A stretch of 64,000 nucleotides of DNA from Jeotgalibacillus campisalis (GTDB taxonomy: Bacteria; Bacillota; Bacilli; Bacillales; Jeotgalibacillaceae). Under the pieces are notes generated by a model that ran no database searches, was not told the origin of the DNA, and saw only the letters and a list, made by a program, of their open reading frames with translations. Shown here piece after piece: positions 44,408-53,249 of this stretch (position 1 is the stretch's first letter; the number at the start of each line of letters is the position of its first letter). The translations under genes were made by a program, and so were the position numbers. Location of the stretch: the NCBI RefSeq assembly GCF_000829515.1, contig NZ_JXRR01000022.1:248001-312000 (forward strand). Direction: 5' to 3'.

Positions 44408-44614
44408 TCATTTGTATTTAAAAACATCTTCGAAAGAATGAAATTCTCCGCTATTCGCTTCCTCAATATCCATCTTCTGATCATCAGTTGGTTCAACTTT
44501 ATCAAATTCTTCTTCATATTTACTCAGTGTCTCCAGAATTTCTTTTACCTTTTCTAAATTCTCTTCTGAAATATTATCAATTAATTTATATAAATCCTGT
44601 CTTCTTACAGCCAT
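44408..44614 (-). CDS. Small antitoxin-like protein, 68 residues
   Basis: A helical N-terminus (RRQDLYKLIDNISEENLEKV) is followed by an acidic linker and the tail EEANSGEFHSFEDVFKYK. This layout is common in small addiction-module antitoxins and related orphans of Bacillaceae. No toxin gene follows. The start at 44614 is chosen from GGGAGGTG five bases upstream. The function is a guess. Confidence 0.65.
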   Translation of the reverse strand: MAVRRQDLYKLIDNISEENLEKVKEILETLSKYEEEFDKVEPTDDQKMDIEEANSGEFHSFEDVFKYK

Positions 44615-44749
44615 AAAAGCACCTCCCATAAGAATACTTCTTTAATTTATAGAATTAAATAGCTCAGCGTTTTTGAAGCTGAATATTAATTTTCTTCTAA
44701 CTAGCATAAATACTCGTAAAAAAAGGTAAGTTTCATTTTTCATTAACAA

Positions 44750-45151
44750 TTAATAAGCCAAAATCGCTTTCGTGTACTCCATAAAGTCAACAAGACGATC
44801 CTCAAGGACATGCTGCAGAATAACAACATTTACTTCGTAGTCATGAACGGCTGTCTTTTGGAAGGCGATCATTGCTTTCATTTTTTGACTAAGCGGGGAG
44901 GAGATGACCTCTTCCTTTTCAAGAAAAGTAAATGCATCCCGACGATTTTGAGGTAAGCCAAGCTTCTTCTCAGCTACAATATGCATTGCGATGTCAATGC
45001 TTGCTTCACAAGCTCTTTGAAAATTTAAAATGATGGAATCTTGCTTTGTGAAGTCATTTAAACTTGCCGGCTGATCATCGTATACTTCTCGAATCCGGTG
45101 AAGGCAGCGCTCGATGATACTGATCTTGTTTAAAATAATGTCATTCTTCAT
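44750..45151 (-). CDS. HepT-like HEPN protein (DUF86) with altered active site
   Basis: A 133-residue all-helical protein of the HepT/DUF86 HEPN family. The family active motif is RNxxxHxY. Here it reads QKTAVHDY (Gln98, Lys99, His103, Tyr105), so the catalytic Arg is missing while the His and the AMPylated-type Tyr are kept. No MntA nucleotidyltransferase partner is nearby. It may be an inactive homologue. Start at 45151 after GGTGGG. Confidence 0.78.
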   Translation of the reverse strand: MKNDIILNKISIIERCLHRIREVYDDQPASLNDFTKQDSIILNFQRACEASIDIAMHIVAEKKLGLPQNRRDAFTFLEKEEVISSPLSQKMKAMIAFQKTAVHDYEVNVVILQHVLEDRLVDFMEYTKAILAY

Positions 45152-45214
45152 TAAATACCGACCCACCTTCCTCGATGTCATCTTGATCGTATTAACCCTA
45201 TTTGGAAGAAGAAA

Positions 45215-45916
45215 TTAATTTCTAAGCTGCATCAAACTAACCCATAAAAAGTTTTCACCAAATAATCCATCCATATGATTAATCTTTTTCATTTCCCTAA
45301 AATTAAGGATATTGAAATCATTCACAAACACTTCTTTCAATCGTTCTTCTGTGTAACCTATTCCTCCATGTAAGCTGCCTTTTTCGTATACTTCCCAATC
45401 CGGTGTACCTAAGGCACCTTCAGTATTGAAGCAAACAATCCCGAAGTATCCATCTTTTTTCAGTGCTTTTTTCAGTATTTCAAGATAGGTTAATCTGCGA
45501 TGTGGTGCTAAATGGTGAAACAACCCACAGTCATAAATAAAGTCATAAGTGTGGGCCTCAAACTTGAAGTCAAATAGGGAAATACAATGAAATTCTATAT
45601 TAACCTCCTCTTCTTTCGCTCTTTCTTTTGCCCATTCAATCGCATTAGAGGAAACATCCAAGGCATCTACCTGACAGCCTTTCTTAGCCATATAAACAGC
45701 ATTCCTGCTTGGTCCGCATCCTATTTCCAATACTCGCTCAGGTGCTAGCCCGTTAGTAAAATACTCTACAAGATTCTCATCAGGGCCCTTATTTTTGAAA
45801 AACGGAATTTCTTTCGTTCTATCCTTATAAAAATGATCCCAAAATTCCTTCGGCTCTCTTAGGAATCCATCCAGCATTTCATTCAGATCTTCGTAATTCA
45901 GGATTGCCTTTTTCAA
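45215..45916 (-). CDS. Class I SAM-dependent methyltransferase
   Basis: A 233-residue methyltransferase with motif I VLEIGCGPSRNAV (about residues 55-67), the DALDVSSNAI acidic loop and a Cys/His-containing FIYDCGLFHHLAPHRR segment. The substrate is unknown. It lies 63 bases upstream of the HepT-like gene on the same strand. Confidence 0.87.
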   Translation of the reverse strand: MKKAILNYEDLNEMLDGFLREPKEFWDHFYKDRTKEIPFFKNKGPDENLVEYFTNGLAPERVLEIGCGPSRNAVYMAKKGCQVDALDVSSNAIEWAKERAKEEEVNIEFHCISLFDFKFEAHTYDFIYDCGLFHHLAPHRRLTYLEILKKALKKDGYFGIVCFNTEGALGTPDWEVYEKGSLHGGIGYTEERLKEVFVNDFNILNFREMKKINHMDGLFGENFLWVSLMQLRN

Positions 45917-46027
45917 CTAAATCGCCCCTTAGTAAAAGTGATCTCTCTTACTATTTTACTAAATTTTCCATTCTTGATGTAACATAGTCATTATTTTCAC
46001 ATATATTCATATGCAAACATAAATCAG

Positions 46028-46059
46028 AAAAGCCTCCAAACAAACTTTGGAAGGCTTTT
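46028..46059. terminator. Bidirectional terminator
   Basis: AAAAGCCTCCAAA pairs with TTTGGAAGGCTTTT around CAAAC, with one bulge. It separates the methyltransferase from the lipoprotein pseudogene. Confidence 0.82.
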
Positions 46060-46173
46060 ACGAAACACTGATCCTATTTATCGTACAAATAGACTTGAAA
46101 TAACGTTTCGATGATAAACATCTTATACATACTAGCTTTTTCTAACTTTTAATGCCCATTCATTTATCTAAGA

Positions 46174-46534
46174 TTACTCCTCTTCCACCATAATTTCACT
46201 GGCAATTCTATTATTAATCTCATTATTTCCCTCTTTATCAATCACCCATAAATGTACGATAGGGTCTTGTGCATCGCTTATATATTCGTCCAAATCCTCA
46301 AATTTTTCAACTTCTCCACTAAATGTAGTGTCTGTCATCATCAAGTAGAACTTCGAATGTTGGATATGATGCTTCAGGATCGATATCGTCTTCTCCAACG
46401 ATAATGCTGTTTTCCTTTACTTCAAGGATTGTCCCCTGGAAGTCAGCATTGTGCTTATTATCACCTTCACGCCCGCATCATAATATTAAAAGAATCAACA
46501 GTGACAGTAGACTAGTTAGCCATTTCTTTCTCAT
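46174..46534 (-). pseudogene. Lipoprotein pseudogene (DUF3221-like), nonsense and frameshift
   Basis: From the ATG at 46534 (AAGGGGG upstream) the frame reads a lipoprotein signal MRKKWLTSLLSLLILLIL, then TGA (46480-46478), then CGREGDN. A single change, GGA to TGA, would have destroyed the lipobox glycine of LILGC. The frame continues as FQGTILEVKENSIIVGEDD and stops at TAG (46321-46319). The adjoining frame carries the natural continuation (TFSGEVEKFEDLDEY to IMVEEE at 46174). Two lesions make this a dead gene unless there is a sequencing error. Confidence 0.75.
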
Positions 46535-46611
46535 ACTGGCCCCCTTGCTACCTTTTGCTTCATCCTGGATTTACATTTCAAGTTTCATAAGGGATGAAGT
46601 ATTCAGTTTTC

Positions 46612-47397
46612 CTATTTCTTTTCAGAAAAATACATATCCGCATAATACTCGATCTCTTTATCCTTTCTTATAACAGACACTATTTTTTCAACAGTTACAT
46701 GAGACAAGAGACCTGTTTCATTAAAACCGTCTGCAACATTAGCAGCTAGTTGTTTAAATTCCAATTGTGGACTTTTAAGAAGTTTAAGCAGCTGCTGTTC
46801 AATAAAATCTTCATTCCCTTTTGAGTTTTCATATAAATAGTCTATTGCAGGTATCAGTTCCTGTTCGTCATTACTTGCTAAAGCTGCTTCCACTTCTTCA
46901 AGAGTATACTCTGTTTTCTCGACTTCAATGACCGTGTCCTCCAGCTCTTCCATCACGAACAACCCCGTTAAAAACTCGCTAAAATTAGGAGCTAACTCTA
47001 TGATCTGTTCCCTCTCTGTGTCTATGTAGATAATCGGAGGCTCTTCTTTTGTCTTTCGATAATCAAATGCAATCCATGAGTGTCCGTCGCCCGAAAATAG
47101 GACTATCTCTTTAGGCAATCCCCATTCCTCGATTAAATATTCGCTCTGCATTATGCCGTCTTTTTCTGCCAGGCCTAAGATATGTTCAATATGAATAAAA
47201 TCCTCACCCCAAGAAGTTTGCTCATTTACAGGGAAGGCATTATAGATGATCATCCCGCCATTTTGCTGCTTCAGCAGCTCAATATAAGCTGCAGGCAGTT
47301 TTACTTTCAGCTCCTTTTCTTCTTTTTCTATTGCCTTGGTTGTTAAAGGTTCTAATTTGTAGTATTCATTTTCATCCTGCCAGATTTTCTTCATCAT
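46612..47397 (-). CDS. SMI1/KNR4 (SUKH) family protein
   Basis: A 261-residue protein. The N-terminal SUKH domain spans about residues 12-150, including LPAAYIELLKQQNGG and WIAFDYR. A helical, acidic C-terminal region follows. SUKH proteins often act as immunity proteins against polymorphic toxins, but stand-alone ones are common and no toxin is linked. It lies just upstream of the lipoprotein pseudogene on the same strand. Confidence 0.83.
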   Translation of the reverse strand: MMKKIWQDENEYYKLEPLTTKAIEKEEKELKVKLPAAYIELLKQQNGGMIIYNAFPVNEQTSWGEDFIHIEHILGLAEKDGIMQSEYLIEEWGLPKEIVLFSGDGHSWIAFDYRKTKEEPPIIYIDTEREQIIELAPNFSEFLTGLFVMEELEDTVIEVEKTEYTLEEVEAALASNDEQELIPAIDYLYENSKGNEDFIEQQLLKLLKSPQLEFKQLAANVADGFNETGLLSHVTVEKIVSVIRKDKEIEYYADMYFSEKK

Positions 47398-47488
47398 GAT
47401 AACTCCTCTATAATTTGTTTTATGAGCTACTTTTAATACTTTATTTTAATTGAAGTTTCTTATTGTGTTTTCATTTTGTTGATTATGT

Positions 47489-47638
47489 TTACCCACGTTC
47501 ATTAGGCTTCAATAGCCAAAAGATCCCTGTCCCAAACAAGGCGAAAAAAAGCTGATCCAGCCAGTTCCAGTTCTCGAAATCCAGGAAAAAAGTGAGGCCA
47601 AAAAACAACAGAAAAATCAGGACATAGCGGATGAGCAT
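47489..47638 (-). CDS. Small membrane protein, 49 residues
   Basis: Two hydrophobic segments (MLIRYVLIFLLFFGLTFF and LFFALFGTGIFWLL) flank DFENWNWLDQ. AAGGAG lies 9 bases before the ATG. It is too short for most gene finders. Not recognised. Confidence 0.65.
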   Translation of the reverse strand: MLIRYVLIFLLFFGLTFFLDFENWNWLDQLFFALFGTGIFWLLKPNERG

Positions 47639-47684
47639 GGATTAAGACTCCTTACTTTTATTTTGGATGGATTAATTTTAGGAT

Positions 47685-47990
47685 CTAGCCCCACCACATC
47701 GCCGTTACAAAAATTGACCAAATAGATGCACCAGGCGCCACAATAAAGAAAACCAACAAAAATAAATCACGATAGTGTGAAACCGAATCTTGTTTTTTGA
47801 ATAAGAGAAATAGCAAGAAACCTGACACTAGGTATAATAAAATCCCTATAATTGTTGATCCAGTCAAGTAAAATACAGGGGCGGTTGGAATGAAGTATTC
47901 ACTCAAAAAGTAAGCTAGCCCTTGACCAAATATGCATAACACGGTAGCTAGTAAGAACATGCCAATCCAAACCCTATTAAAATTTTTCAT
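47685..47990 (-). CDS. Membrane protein of unknown function
   Basis: A 101-residue protein with three predicted membrane segments (first VWIGMFLLATVLCIFGQGLAYF). GAGGG precedes the ATG at 47990; 14 further codons upstream lack a ribosome binding site. Probably cotranscribed with the 49-residue membrane protein 46 bases downstream. Confidence 0.65.
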   Translation of the reverse strand: MKNFNRVWIGMFLLATVLCIFGQGLAYFLSEYFIPTAPVFYLTGSTIIGILLYLVSGFLLFLLFKKQDSVSHYRDLFLLVFFIVAPGASIWSIFVTAMWWG

Positions 47991-48187
47991 TAAAGGGACC
48001 CTCTTCCTTTTAGTTATCCATTCTTCTAACAATGGATGGAATTTAACTGGATATAAATTACGTTTAGTCCGCCAAAATAAATGTTGCTCTTATTCTATTA
48101 AATACCATTTTATGAAAAGAATCCATTTTATTTTCTAATTAAAATTGGCCTCTCTCGTTTGCAACCAGCAGTCGAGTATGTTAATTT

Positions 48188-48203
48188 TAGAGTGATCATT
48201 CTA
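48188..48203. promoter_or_regulatory. TetR operator, copy 1
   Basis: TAGAGTGATCATTCTA is a near-perfect palindrome 18 bases upstream of the TetR start. It matches the copy in front of the MFS gene at 14 of 16 positions. The intended -10/-35 elements probably overlap it. Confidence 0.8.
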
Positions 48204-48220
48204 TCTAAGGTGGTAAGCTG

Positions 48221-48757
48221 ATGAGTAAAAAGAGACAGGATTTAGTCGAGCGTGCTGACGTGCTGTTTTATGAAAATGGTTTTCATGCGATTGGCCTTAA
48301 GCGGATTGTAGGAGAAGCAGGCGTTGCTTTGATGACGCTGTATAATCATTTTGATTCGAAGGAAGATCTGATTTTAGAGGTGCTGAATCAGCGGGGGGAA
48401 AGATATTTTGCCTATCTGGAAGAAGCTGTTTCAGAGGGGAATGCTAAGGATCTAGCTTCTATTTCCCGGTTATTAGCCGACTCACATGTTCGCTGGCTGC
48501 GCTCTGAAGGCAGTAACGGCTGTATGTTTTTACGAGCAAAGGAAGAGTATTCTTTTGAAAATCAACAAATTGTGAAACAGGTTGTTGCTCATAAAGAGTC
48601 GTTGCGCTCATTTTTCCTCACACATGGCATGACGGAAAAGCAGGCTTTGCAGCTGGCCATGCTGTTTGAAGGAGCGACTGCTTTAGCTGAAGTACATGAT
48701 CTGGAGGATGTGGCAAATGAATTTAGCGATTTGGTTCACATGCTTTTTAAAGAGTAA
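48221..48757 (+). CDS. TetR-family repressor
   Basis: A 178-residue regulator with an N-terminal TetR helix-turn-helix (LKRIVGEAGVALMTLYNHFDSKEDLILEVL, about residues 25-54) and a helical ligand domain. Its own promoter and that of the MFS gene 76 bases downstream carry the same palindrome, so it likely controls the efflux pump and itself. Confidence 0.92.
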   Translation: MSKKRQDLVERADVLFYENGFHAIGLKRIVGEAGVALMTLYNHFDSKEDLILEVLNQRGERYFAYLEEAVSEGNAKDLASISRLLADSHVRWLRSEGSNGCMFLRAKEEYSFENQQIVKQVVAHKESLRSFFLTHGMTEKQALQLAMLFEGATALAEVHDLEDVANEFSDLVHMLFKE

Positions 48758-48795
48758 GCTGTCGGAATGGCTTATTCTTTTTTTTGAAGATAAAG

Positions 48796-48811
48796 TAGAG
48801 TGACCGTTCTA
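48796..48811. promoter_or_regulatory. TetR operator, copy 2
   Basis: TAGAGTGACCGTTCTA, the second copy of the palindrome, lies 22 bases before the MFS start codon and just upstream of its AAAGGAGG. Confidence 0.8.
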
Positions 48812-48833
48812 TATATTAAAGGAGGTACTATTT

Positions 48834-49985
48834 ATGTGGAAATTTGTATTGCCGGGCATTGCGATGATTGGTGTCACGTTTGCATTTGCCCGTTTTAGCT
48901 TTGGTTTATTTCTTCCGCCCATCTCCCAAACGTTGAATCTAACAGAAAGCAATGCCGGCTTAGTCGGCTCGACTGCTTATGCAGCTTATTGTTTAGCGCT
49001 GTTGACTTCCTCTTATTTTATTCAGAGATGGGGTCAATTCCGGGTCGTTCAATTCGCCGGCTTAAGCGCGATTTTAGGATTGTTGGGGATTGCCTTTTCG
49101 CCTAATTTTTATATATTGGCAGGCAGCACGTTTATCGCGGGGCTTGGGAGCGGCTGGGCGTCGCCTGCCTATGCTCAAGTAGCAACAGAATCGTTTAAGA
49201 AAAGAGATCAGGACAGAGGCAACACCTGGATGAACAGCGGAACCAGCTTTGGTCTTGTCGTTACCTCGCCGATCGCGCTCCTTTTTACCGACCAATGGCG
49301 GCTAGCCTTTATTCTTTTTGCTGTTATCGCTCTAGTTGTAACGGTTTGGAATATGCGGGTTCTTCCATCGAAGAGGCCTGATTCTGTTCCCACGGAAAAG
49401 CCCAAGTCGTTTGCTTTTGTTAAACAGGCAAAGTTTCTTCTGGCAGCTTCTTTTGTGATGGGTGTCAGTTCATCTATTTTTTGGACGTTTTCAAGAAGCT
49501 ACTTAACTTCCGTGCATGAAATGAGTGCAGGTGAAAGTGTCCTCTTTTGGGTCGTTATGGGCTTGACAGGGATCATTGGCGGAGCAGCGGGAGGCTTGAT
49601 CCAAAAGATCGGCTTAGCTTCTTCATATCGTTCGACGTTATTGATGATGATGCTTGCCATTGCTGGGATTACCATCCCGAATTCGGTAATCATCTACTCT
49701 TCTGCCGCTTTGTTTGGCGCTGCTTATATCCTGATGACGGGCATTTTCATTGTATGGGCATCTCGGCTCTTTCCAACTCTCCCATCCATGGGGGTTAGTT
49801 TATCCTTTTTATTCTTAGGACTCGGGCAATCCCTTGGCTCATCCGTTGCAGGCGGTACCATCCAGGCTGTTTCGTATCCTTTTAGCTTTTTATTATTTGC
49901 TTTTATTGGACTTGTTGGATTGTTTGTACGCGTGAAGAGTGAGAATTCAAAAGGAGAGGAGCAGACAAAGAGCGCCATTGTGTAG
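48834..49985 (+). CDS. MFS transporter (YbfB/YjiJ type)
   Basis: A 383-residue major-facilitator protein with about 12 membrane segments. The N-terminus (MIGVTFAFARFSFGLFLPPI) resembles the YbfB/YjiJ subgroup of uncharacterised exporters. Strong AAAGGAGG. Its control by the adjacent TetR protein suggests export of a compound sensed by that regulator. Confidence 0.9.
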   Translation: MWKFVLPGIAMIGVTFAFARFSFGLFLPPISQTLNLTESNAGLVGSTAYAAYCLALLTSSYFIQRWGQFRVVQFAGLSAILGLLGIAFSPNFYILAGSTFIAGLGSGWASPAYAQVATESFKKRDQDRGNTWMNSGTSFGLVVTSPIALLFTDQWRLAFILFAVIALVVTVWNMRVLPSKRPDSVPTEKPKSFAFVKQAKFLLAASFVMGVSSSIFWTFSRSYLTSVHEMSAGESVLFWVVMGLTGIIGGAAGGLIQKIGLASSYRSTLLMMMLAIAGITIPNSVIIYSSAALFGAAYILMTGIFIVWASRLFPTLPSMGVSLSFLFLGLGQSLGSSVAGGTIQAVSYPFSFLLFAFIGLVGLFVRVKSENSKGEEQTKSAIV

Positions 49986-50017
49986 GTGAATGTCTCCCTT
50001 TCCTCTTTGCTGCATAG

Positions 50018-50050
50018 AAAAAAGCATCCCTAAATGGAGGGATGCTCACG
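50018..50050 (-). terminator. Terminator of the PAP2 gene
   Basis: AGCATCCC (50023-50030) pairs with GGGATGCT (50039-50046). On the minus strand T6 follows the stem, so it serves the PAP2 gene. Confidence 0.82.
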
Positions 50051-50058
50051 TTAGACAA

Positions 50059-50754
50059 TTAGCTTATTTTACTTTTTCCCGCTTTTCTTCCAGTATGCCA
50101 TAACGTAATTTCAAGAATTGCGATACAGCTGACCAGCCATGTCAGACCAAGTGACAGCCCGCCGATTACGTCTGTAAAGTAATGAACGCCAAGTGGAAGG
50201 CGGCTGAAGGCAATTAATAAAATTAAGATGCCAAGGAAGATATTGATCAGCCATTTTGCTAAAGCATTCAGTTTACTTCTCATGACCAAATAGATAATAA
50301 ATCCGTAAAAAACGATCGGCGCGGTTGAATGTCCGCTGGGAAAACTGTAGCCTGTTCCATCATATGCATCTATTATATTCGGGCGATCTCTGGAAAATGC
50401 CGCTTTAAGTCCGGCAATCAAGAGTGTAACTCCACCCATTGCAATAACAAAATAAACAATTCTCCACTTTTTCCGCTGATAAAAAACCCATAGCACCACA
50501 AGCATGATGATCGATCCTAAAGTCAGTGCCCAGACTGATCCGAGCTCTGTTATCCATGCGAAAAAGGTTGTAACACCTGGTGTTGCAAGGCTTTCAGCAA
50601 AATCTGCAGCATATCGGTCAATCATGAACATTTCATTTTCCAGCACTTCTTCACCAAGCTCTGAAAATATGTAAAAACCTCCACCTATTATTAAAAGTGC
50701 AGTAACAATTAAAATATACGTTCTGGCAGGTATTTCTTTTATTGTATTTAGCAT
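50059..50754 (-). CDS. PAP2-family membrane phosphatase
   Basis: A 231-residue membrane phosphatase. The three family motifs are visible: KAAFSRDRP, PSGHST and SRLPLGVHYFTDVIGG. Six membrane segments are predicted. Such enzymes dephosphorylate undecaprenyl pyrophosphate, phosphatidylglycerol phosphate or phosphatidic acid. The member cannot be fixed further. Single gene. Confidence 0.9.
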   Translation of the reverse strand: MLNTIKEIPARTYILIVTALLIIGGGFYIFSELGEEVLENEMFMIDRYAADFAESLATPGVTTFFAWITELGSVWALTLGSIIMLVVLWVFYQRKKWRIVYFVIAMGGVTLLIAGLKAAFSRDRPNIIDAYDGTGYSFPSGHSTAPIVFYGFIIYLVMRSKLNALAKWLINIFLGILILLIAFSRLPLGVHYFTDVIGGLSLGLTWLVSCIAILEITLWHTGRKAGKSKIS

Positions 50755-50881
50755 CCTGGTTTACTCCTTACTTTAGTCATGATAATACGCATTCCCTGTT
50801 TTGATGCTTGAGAAACGTATAAACTGTAATGAGCCTACATCGATCCTTTGAACAATAAAATTTATTGTTGATAATGACAAA

Positions 50882-51060
50882 TGAGCCTGTGACAAATGTT
50901 TGTCTCAGACCCTTTGACCGGTTCACTTCGCTTCAAGTGGACGCTTTCCGCAGGGACGACGCTGAACCTCCTCCGGGCTTTGCCCTGCGTAGTTTCAGCT
51001 AGCCGTCATATCCTGCTGGAGTCGCCACCTTCCGCTCCGCTCACCTCATACGAATGATCG
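50882..51060. repeat. Bacillaceae intergenic repeat, copy A
   Basis: About 180 bases, about 85% identical to 53250-53427. It begins with a hairpin containing GACAAATGTTTGTCTCAGAC and then TTTGACCGGTTC. It contains GTGGACGCTTTCCGCAGGG and CCTGCTGGAGTCGCCACCTT, and ends CTCACCTCATACGAATGA. A degenerate third member is at 8764-8862. It contains no gene. Confidence 0.8.
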
Positions 51061-51130
51061 TTACTTCCTTTATTTAAACTTTTTAAGTTTTGTCTCAAAC
51101 TTGTATTGGCTTTTCGTTATATTAAACATT

Positions 51131-52378
51131 CTACTTAAAGATTAGAGGAAAGGTAAATAGAACGAAAGCTGCCCAAAGTCCGTAGACCGGCAAATATTTT
51201 GTAACGGCATCTTGGATCGTTGAAGGGCCGGATTTGTTTCGCAGAAATTGCATATAGGAGAGCATAATCCACAGTAGATTTGCCCAGATCAGGATGTTTA
51301 CGCCTAGAACAGCAAGTCTATTTGGCGTAATTCCATAAGAAGAAAGTCTGAACACGATGGCTGATAAAGCCACAGTGTCAATGATCAGCGCAAGAGAAAT
51401 TAAGGCAACATTTATATAATCTGAAATGCTCTTTTTCTCGTCTGAGTCGCTCTCGATAATGGAAAAGATGGTAACGGCCAATACACCAAGGAGTATTCCG
51501 TTGAAGGCGATCAGGAAATCGCGGTCCATGAATGGATTTTTTCCGAGCCATATAACCATTATAAGGTAGACAACCAATGTGACTAGAACGAGGGGACTGA
51601 AAATTTTAGCTAAATACGGTGTGATATTTTTAGCCAGTGTAAGGTTCAGTGATGCCAGGTAGGCAGCCACAATCGCGAGGGCGGCGGCACCAAATAAAAC
51701 GACATTGCTAAAATAGAAATTTTCAATATTCAAGCCAATAAAGCTGAATAACTCCAGGGTTAACACCGCCAGTACCATTCCGCTAACGGCCATGCTGGCG
51801 TAGAGAATACCAACTTCCACAGTAAATTTAATATAAGCTAATCTTGTACGGTCATTTAAAAATTCATTTCCTGTAAATGCAAGCCCCGAAAGTACCCATA
51901 AGAAGATGGGAAAGTGTAAATAAACAAGTATGTTACTGTCTGAGTAATTCAATGGCAGCATAGTAAGATAAATCCCTGAAGCTAAGAACAACGCTGCAAG
52001 CGAAAAAATAATACTGTTTTTCGGAGGATTCTTGTAAACAAAAAAGGCAGCGATAAAGGGAATTACACCAAATGCCAGATTAACCGGAGCAATTGCTTCT
52101 TGTTCAACAAAATGGAACAGGATCCTAGTACTAATACCAGCCATAATAGCTAAAAGGCCCATGAATAAGAACTCTTTTTGAAGCAAGGAAGATCTTTCTG
52201 CACTTGCCGTCTCCTTGAAATGCAATCTTTCATGCCAAACATCAAGAACTTCAGAATCAGGATTGTGTTCCCAGGCGTATGATAATGACTTTTTAAAAGC
52301 TTTCGGGTCTTTTCGATACATTCTCTCCAGCTCATGAGGATTAGCAATATTTTCTAGTATTAACTTGTTAAGCTCCAT
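51131..52378 (-). CDS. Multi-pass membrane protein (DUF4153-like)
   Basis: A 415-residue protein with an N-terminal soluble helical part (1-65) and roughly eleven to twelve membrane segments. It resembles DUF4153-type membrane proteins, but the match is by eye only. The ATG at 52378 follows GGGGAGGT. It is third in the DUF2975-XRE-membrane protein unit, so it is probably controlled by that XRE regulator. Confidence 0.7.
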   Translation of the reverse strand: MELNKLILENIANPHELERMYRKDPKAFKKSLSYAWEHNPDSEVLDVWHERLHFKETASAERSSLLQKEFLFMGLLAIMAGISTRILFHFVEQEAIAPVNLAFGVIPFIAAFFVYKNPPKNSIIFSLAALFLASGIYLTMLPLNYSDSNILVYLHFPIFLWVLSGLAFTGNEFLNDRTRLAYIKFTVEVGILYASMAVSGMVLAVLTLELFSFIGLNIENFYFSNVVLFGAAALAIVAAYLASLNLTLAKNITPYLAKIFSPLVLVTLVVYLIMVIWLGKNPFMDRDFLIAFNGILLGVLAVTIFSIIESDSDEKKSISDYINVALISLALIIDTVALSAIVFRLSSYGITPNRLAVLGVNILIWANLLWIMLSYMQFLRNKSGPSTIQDAVTKYLPVYGLWAAFVLFTFPLIFK

Positions 52379-52416
52379 CGTCGTACCTCCCCTATAGATA
52401 CTTTTCTCCACAATGA

Positions 52417-52638
52417 CTAACGGTCTTCGTCACTTTTGTATTCTAAAATATCTCCTGGCTGACAGTCTAAAGCCTTGCAAATGGCCTCTAATGTCGAGAA
52501 TCGAACCGCTTTTGCCTTTCCATTTTTCAATATAGAAAGGTTCGCCATTGTTATGCCAACCTTCTCCGAAAGTTCGGTTACGCTCATTTTCCTTTTTGCT
52601 AACATCACATCAATATTAATGATAATGGTCATTGTCAT
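52417..52638 (-). CDS. XRE-family helix-turn-helix regulator (YozG-like)
   Basis: A 73-residue Cro/CI-type DNA-binding protein almost entirely made of the domain (VTELSEKVGITMANLSILKNGKAKAVRF, then LEAICKALDCQPGDILEY). It follows the DUF2975 gene by 5 bases, a pairing seen in Bacillus (YoaS-YozG). The true start may be the ATG at 52632. Confidence 0.9.
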   Translation of the reverse strand: MTMTIIINIDVMLAKRKMSVTELSEKVGITMANLSILKNGKAKAVRFSTLEAICKALDCQPGDILEYKSDEDR

Positions 52639-52643
52639 TCACC

Positions 52644-53126
52644 TCAGACGGTTAAATCATTTTCTGATTTGATCGTAATTGCTTCTTGTAAAAGTTTTTG
52701 GAGAACTGCCGCAAAGACTGCGATGACCAACGAAGCAAAAGGAACCACCAACCCGATAAAGATAACGCCCGGTGCATCATCTGCTTCCGCAAACAGATAA
52801 AAAAGCGGCCAAACGAGCACATGCAACATACTGATTGAGATGGCGCAGTATTTAATTTTCTTTAAAGCCTTTACAGATAAATCGGAGAAAGCTTCATTTT
52901 TGTCAATGTAGCGCAGCAGTTTGAAAGCCTGATACAACGCAAAGTAAAAAGGGATCGCCGATGCATCAAATGCGATGTACACGAAATATTTTACAAAGGA
53001 AAACTCAGGAAGCAACGTTGCTGCAAGATCTGCCAGCTCAGGCACCAAAAAGATGCACAAAGCAAGAACCGGGACCCCTAAAAGAATAACGGCGATTTTT
53101 AAAAACAACGTAGTTACTTTTTCCAT
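52644..53126 (-). CDS. DUF2975 membrane protein (YoaS-like)
   Basis: A 160-residue membrane protein with four predicted helices and the charged central stretch LRYIDKNEAFSDLSVKALKKIKYCAIS typical of DUF2975. It heads the operon with the XRE regulator. The start at 53126 is used because an upstream frame lacks a ribosome binding site. Function unknown. Confidence 0.85.
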   Translation of the reverse strand: MEKVTTLFLKIAVILLGVPVLALCIFLVPELADLAATLLPEFSFVKYFVYIAFDASAIPFYFALYQAFKLLRYIDKNEAFSDLSVKALKKIKYCAISISMLHVLVWPLFYLFAEADDAPGVIFIGLVVPFASLVIAVFAAVLQKLLQEAITIKSENDLTV

Positions 53127-53249
53127 AAAAGCACACCTCACTTCTTTATTCTGATTTTGATTTTACTCTAGTATATATTGTTTTACAATAAATATTTATT
53201 CCTTATCAAAATTTATTTATTGTGTAATTTATTTTAGACAAATATAGAA

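Noticed and set aside
44408-45151. A complete toxin-antitoxin pair of the two small genes
   Set aside because: They are about 135 bases apart with different ribosome binding sites, the HepT-like protein would pair with MntA, and MntA is absent.
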